NCBI RefSeq assembly: GCF_040115645.1
Contig: NW_027096014.1
Location: 1,116,001 to 1,180,000, forward strand
Length of the DNA: 64,000 bases
Direction: 5' to 3'
DNA from: Euwallacea fornicatus
Taxonomy: Eukaryota; Arthropoda; Insecta; Coleoptera; Curculionidae
Below, in pieces: positions 62,661 to 64,000 of this stretch (position 1 is its first letter; every line of letters begins with the position of its first letter). A program made the position numbers and the translations under genes. The notes under the pieces were generated by a model. It did no database searches and was not told the DNA's origin. It worked only from the letters and a program-made list of their open reading frames with translations.

Positions 62661-64000
62661 CCAAGAAAAATAGTACTTTATGTGCTCAAACACACAACTT
62701 TTGTGACTTTTCAAACTTTGAAGCTCGATAACTTCGGCAAATGTGGACAAAATTTCTTAAACAAAGTGTCAAAGTAATCAGCTCGACGAGGTTATGAAGA
62801 TGTCACTACACATCATGATTACATCTTGTTGAACTTCCAAGAAAAATAGTACTTTATGTGCTCAAACACACAACTTTTGTGACTTTTCAAACTTTGAAGC
62901 TCGATAACTTCGGCAAATGTGGACCAAATTTCTTAAACAAAGTGTCAAATTAATCAGCTCGACGAGATTTTGAAGATGTCACTACACATCATGATTGCAT
63001 CTTGTTGAATTTCCAAGAAAAATAGTACTTTATGTGCTCAAACACACAACTTTTGTGACTTTTCAAACTTTGGAGCTCGATACCTTCGGCAAATGAGGAC
63101 AAAATTTCTTAAACAAAGTGTCAAAGTAATCACCTCAACGAGATTTTGAAGATGTCACCACACATCATGATTATATCTTGTTGAACTTCCAAGAAAAATA
63201 GTACTTTATGTGCTCAAACACACATATTTTGTGACTTTTCAAACTTTGGAGCTCGATACCTTCGGCAAATGAGGACCAAATATGTTAAACAAAGTATCAA
63301 ATCTATCCGCTCCACGAGATCTTTAAGATGTCACAACACATCATGATTGCATCTTGTTGAACTTCCAAGAAAAATAGTACTATATGTGCTCAAACACACA
63401 ACTTTTGTGACTTTTCAAACTTTGGAGCTCGATACCTTCGGCAAATGAGGACAAAATTTCTTAAACAAAGTGTCAAAGTAATCACCTCAACGAGATTTTG
63501 AAGATGTCACAACACATCATGATTACATCTTGTTGAACTTCCAAGAAAAATAGTACTTTATGTGCTCAAACACACAACTTTTGTGACTTTTCAAACTTTG
63601 GAGCTCGATACCTTCGGCAAATGAGGACCAAATTTGTTAAACAGAGTGTCAAATTAATCAGCTCAACGAGATCTTTAAGATGTCACAACACACCATGATT
63701 GCATCTTGTTGAATTTCCAAGAAAAATAGTACTTTATGTGCTCAAACACACATATTTTGTGACTTTTAACACTTTGAAGCTCGATAACTTTGGCAAATGT
63801 GGACCAAATTTGTTAACCAAAGTGTCAAAGTAATCAGCTCGACGAGATCTTTAAAATGACACAACAATTCATGATTGCATCTTGTTGAACTTTCAAGAAA
63901 AATAGTACTTTATGTGCTCAAACACACAACTTTTGTGACTTTTCAAACTTTGAAGCTCGATAGCTTCGGCAAATGAGGACCAAATTTGTTAAACAGAGTG
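61138..64000. repeat. 51-monomer-spaced superblock, copy 2, cut by the window end
   Basis: Partner of 52,162-55,024. Markers are CACTACACATC at 62,804 and 62,980, CACCACACATC at 63,155, GATTATATC near 63,169 and CTTTTAACAC at 63,763. The match is still running at the last base, so the boundary lies beyond the window. Confidence 0.93.

Larger units (their letters stand above)
1..64000. repeat. Tandem satellite array, 176-bp monomer, about 363 copies
   Basis: The window is filled end to end by one satellite. Monomer starts (TTGAA/TTGAAC) fall at 1, 177, 353, 529, 705 and so on, and the register still holds at 63,885, displaced by only 4 bp, which the two 174-bp copies account for. All copies point the same way and I saw no inversion or foreign insertion. 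Copies differ mainly by point substitutions at a limited set of variable positions. A typical copy has about 60 G+C in 176 bp. A nucleosome-sized, AT-rich, homogeneous array fits a centromeric or pericentromeric satellite. That function is inference: no kinetochore-binding motif can be proved from sequence. The species and family name are not recognisable to me. Both ends of the array lie outside the window. Confidence 0.99.

Noticed and set aside
1..64000. CRISPR array
   Set aside because: The repeat is continuous: the variable segments between conserved blocks are themselves near-identical in all copies, not unique spacers, and the unit is 176 bp.
1..64000. CENP-B box or other known kinetochore motif
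   Set aside because: CTTCGGCAAATG looks superficially similar, but the required TTCG-N4-A-N2-CGGG pattern is absent on both strands in the monomers read.
1..64000. Embedded retrotransposon, DNA transposon or solo LTR
   Set aside because: The monomer register is unbroken over the whole window apart from two 2-bp deletions, which leaves no room for an insertion.
1..64000. Telomere or subtelomere repeats, rDNA, 5S rRNA or tRNA genes
   Set aside because: No TTTAGGG or TTAGGG runs, and no sequence outside the satellite family. The 176-bp unit shows none of the internal promoter boxes of 5S or tRNA genes that I could recognise.
1..64000. Assignment to a named satellite family or species
   Set aside because: The length and flavour resemble plant centromere satellites, but I could not match the monomer to a specific family with confidence. 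A search of the monomer against repeat databases would decide.
1..64000. Assembly artefact as the sole cause of the long duplications
   Set aside because: Not excluded, but several copies carry private substitutions (for example 25,504, 36,785, 38,210, 47,579, 48,744), which a simple assembly duplication would not produce. The least diverged pairs (1,389-5,960 and 54,917-62,660) still merit read-level checking.

Overview
The whole 64 kb window is one uninterrupted, head-to-tail satellite DNA array. Every stretch read is a copy of the same AT-rich monomer (about 34% G+C in a typical copy). It is 176 bp long and always in the same orientation. Starting the phase at base 1 (TTGAA...), the repeat register can be followed to the last full start at 63,885. 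The register is displaced by only 4 bp in total, which two 2-bp deletions explain (monomers at 1,585-1,758 and 3,871-4,044, each 174 bp). That gives about 363 complete monomers plus a partial one. I find no gene, RNA gene, transposon, promoter, telomere repeat, CRISPR array or non-satellite spacer.

The organism is eukaryotic, because no known prokaryotic element looks like this. Monomer length (nucleosome-sized, in the 150-180 bp range of many plant and animal centromere satellites), AT-richness, strict tandem order and the lack of other sequence fit a centromeric or pericentromeric array. The apparent decay of CpG sites suggests a methylated genome. A plant is my first guess, but the sequence alone does not identify the species, and I do not recognise the monomer as a named satellite family.

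Layout. Above the monomer there is a mosaic of nested segmental duplications, each a whole number of monomers long: 2286 bp (13 monomers, two of them seen as the 174-bp copies), 3168 (18), 3696 (21), 528 (3), 1584 (9), 1408 (8), 2464 (14), 3520 (20), 1760 (10, arising twice independently), 3872 (22, twice), 7568 (43), 5456 (31), 4400 (25), 352 (2), 2816 (16), 5104 (29) and 8976 (51). Roughly, 1-15 kb carries the left-hand variants (for example GACACGACAC and the TTTGGACC/GATGATTAC type). From 15 to 37 kb the AACAATTCATG type and long 3.5-3.9 kb duplications dominate. From 37 to 64 kb a distinct CTATGAAAAA / TTCGAAGATCTC type appears and is spread by 1.76, 3.87, 4.4 and 5.1 kb duplications. The last 2.86 kb repeats 52,162-55,024, so the array very probably continues to the right as it does after 55,024.

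Within the monomer I see conserved small structures: a CACACAA-C-TTGTGTG dyad, a CTCG-A-CGAG dyad, a GAAGCT-CGAT-AGCTTC hairpin in one variant class, a 9-bp T-tract periodicity, and a nearly invariant AAAAATAGTACTTTA core. There are no genes to work together. The biology here is array evolution (unequal exchange, conversion patches, CpG decay) and, by inference, chromatin or centromere function. Duplication boundaries below come from reading diagnostic variants by eye and should be taken as good to some tens of bases.
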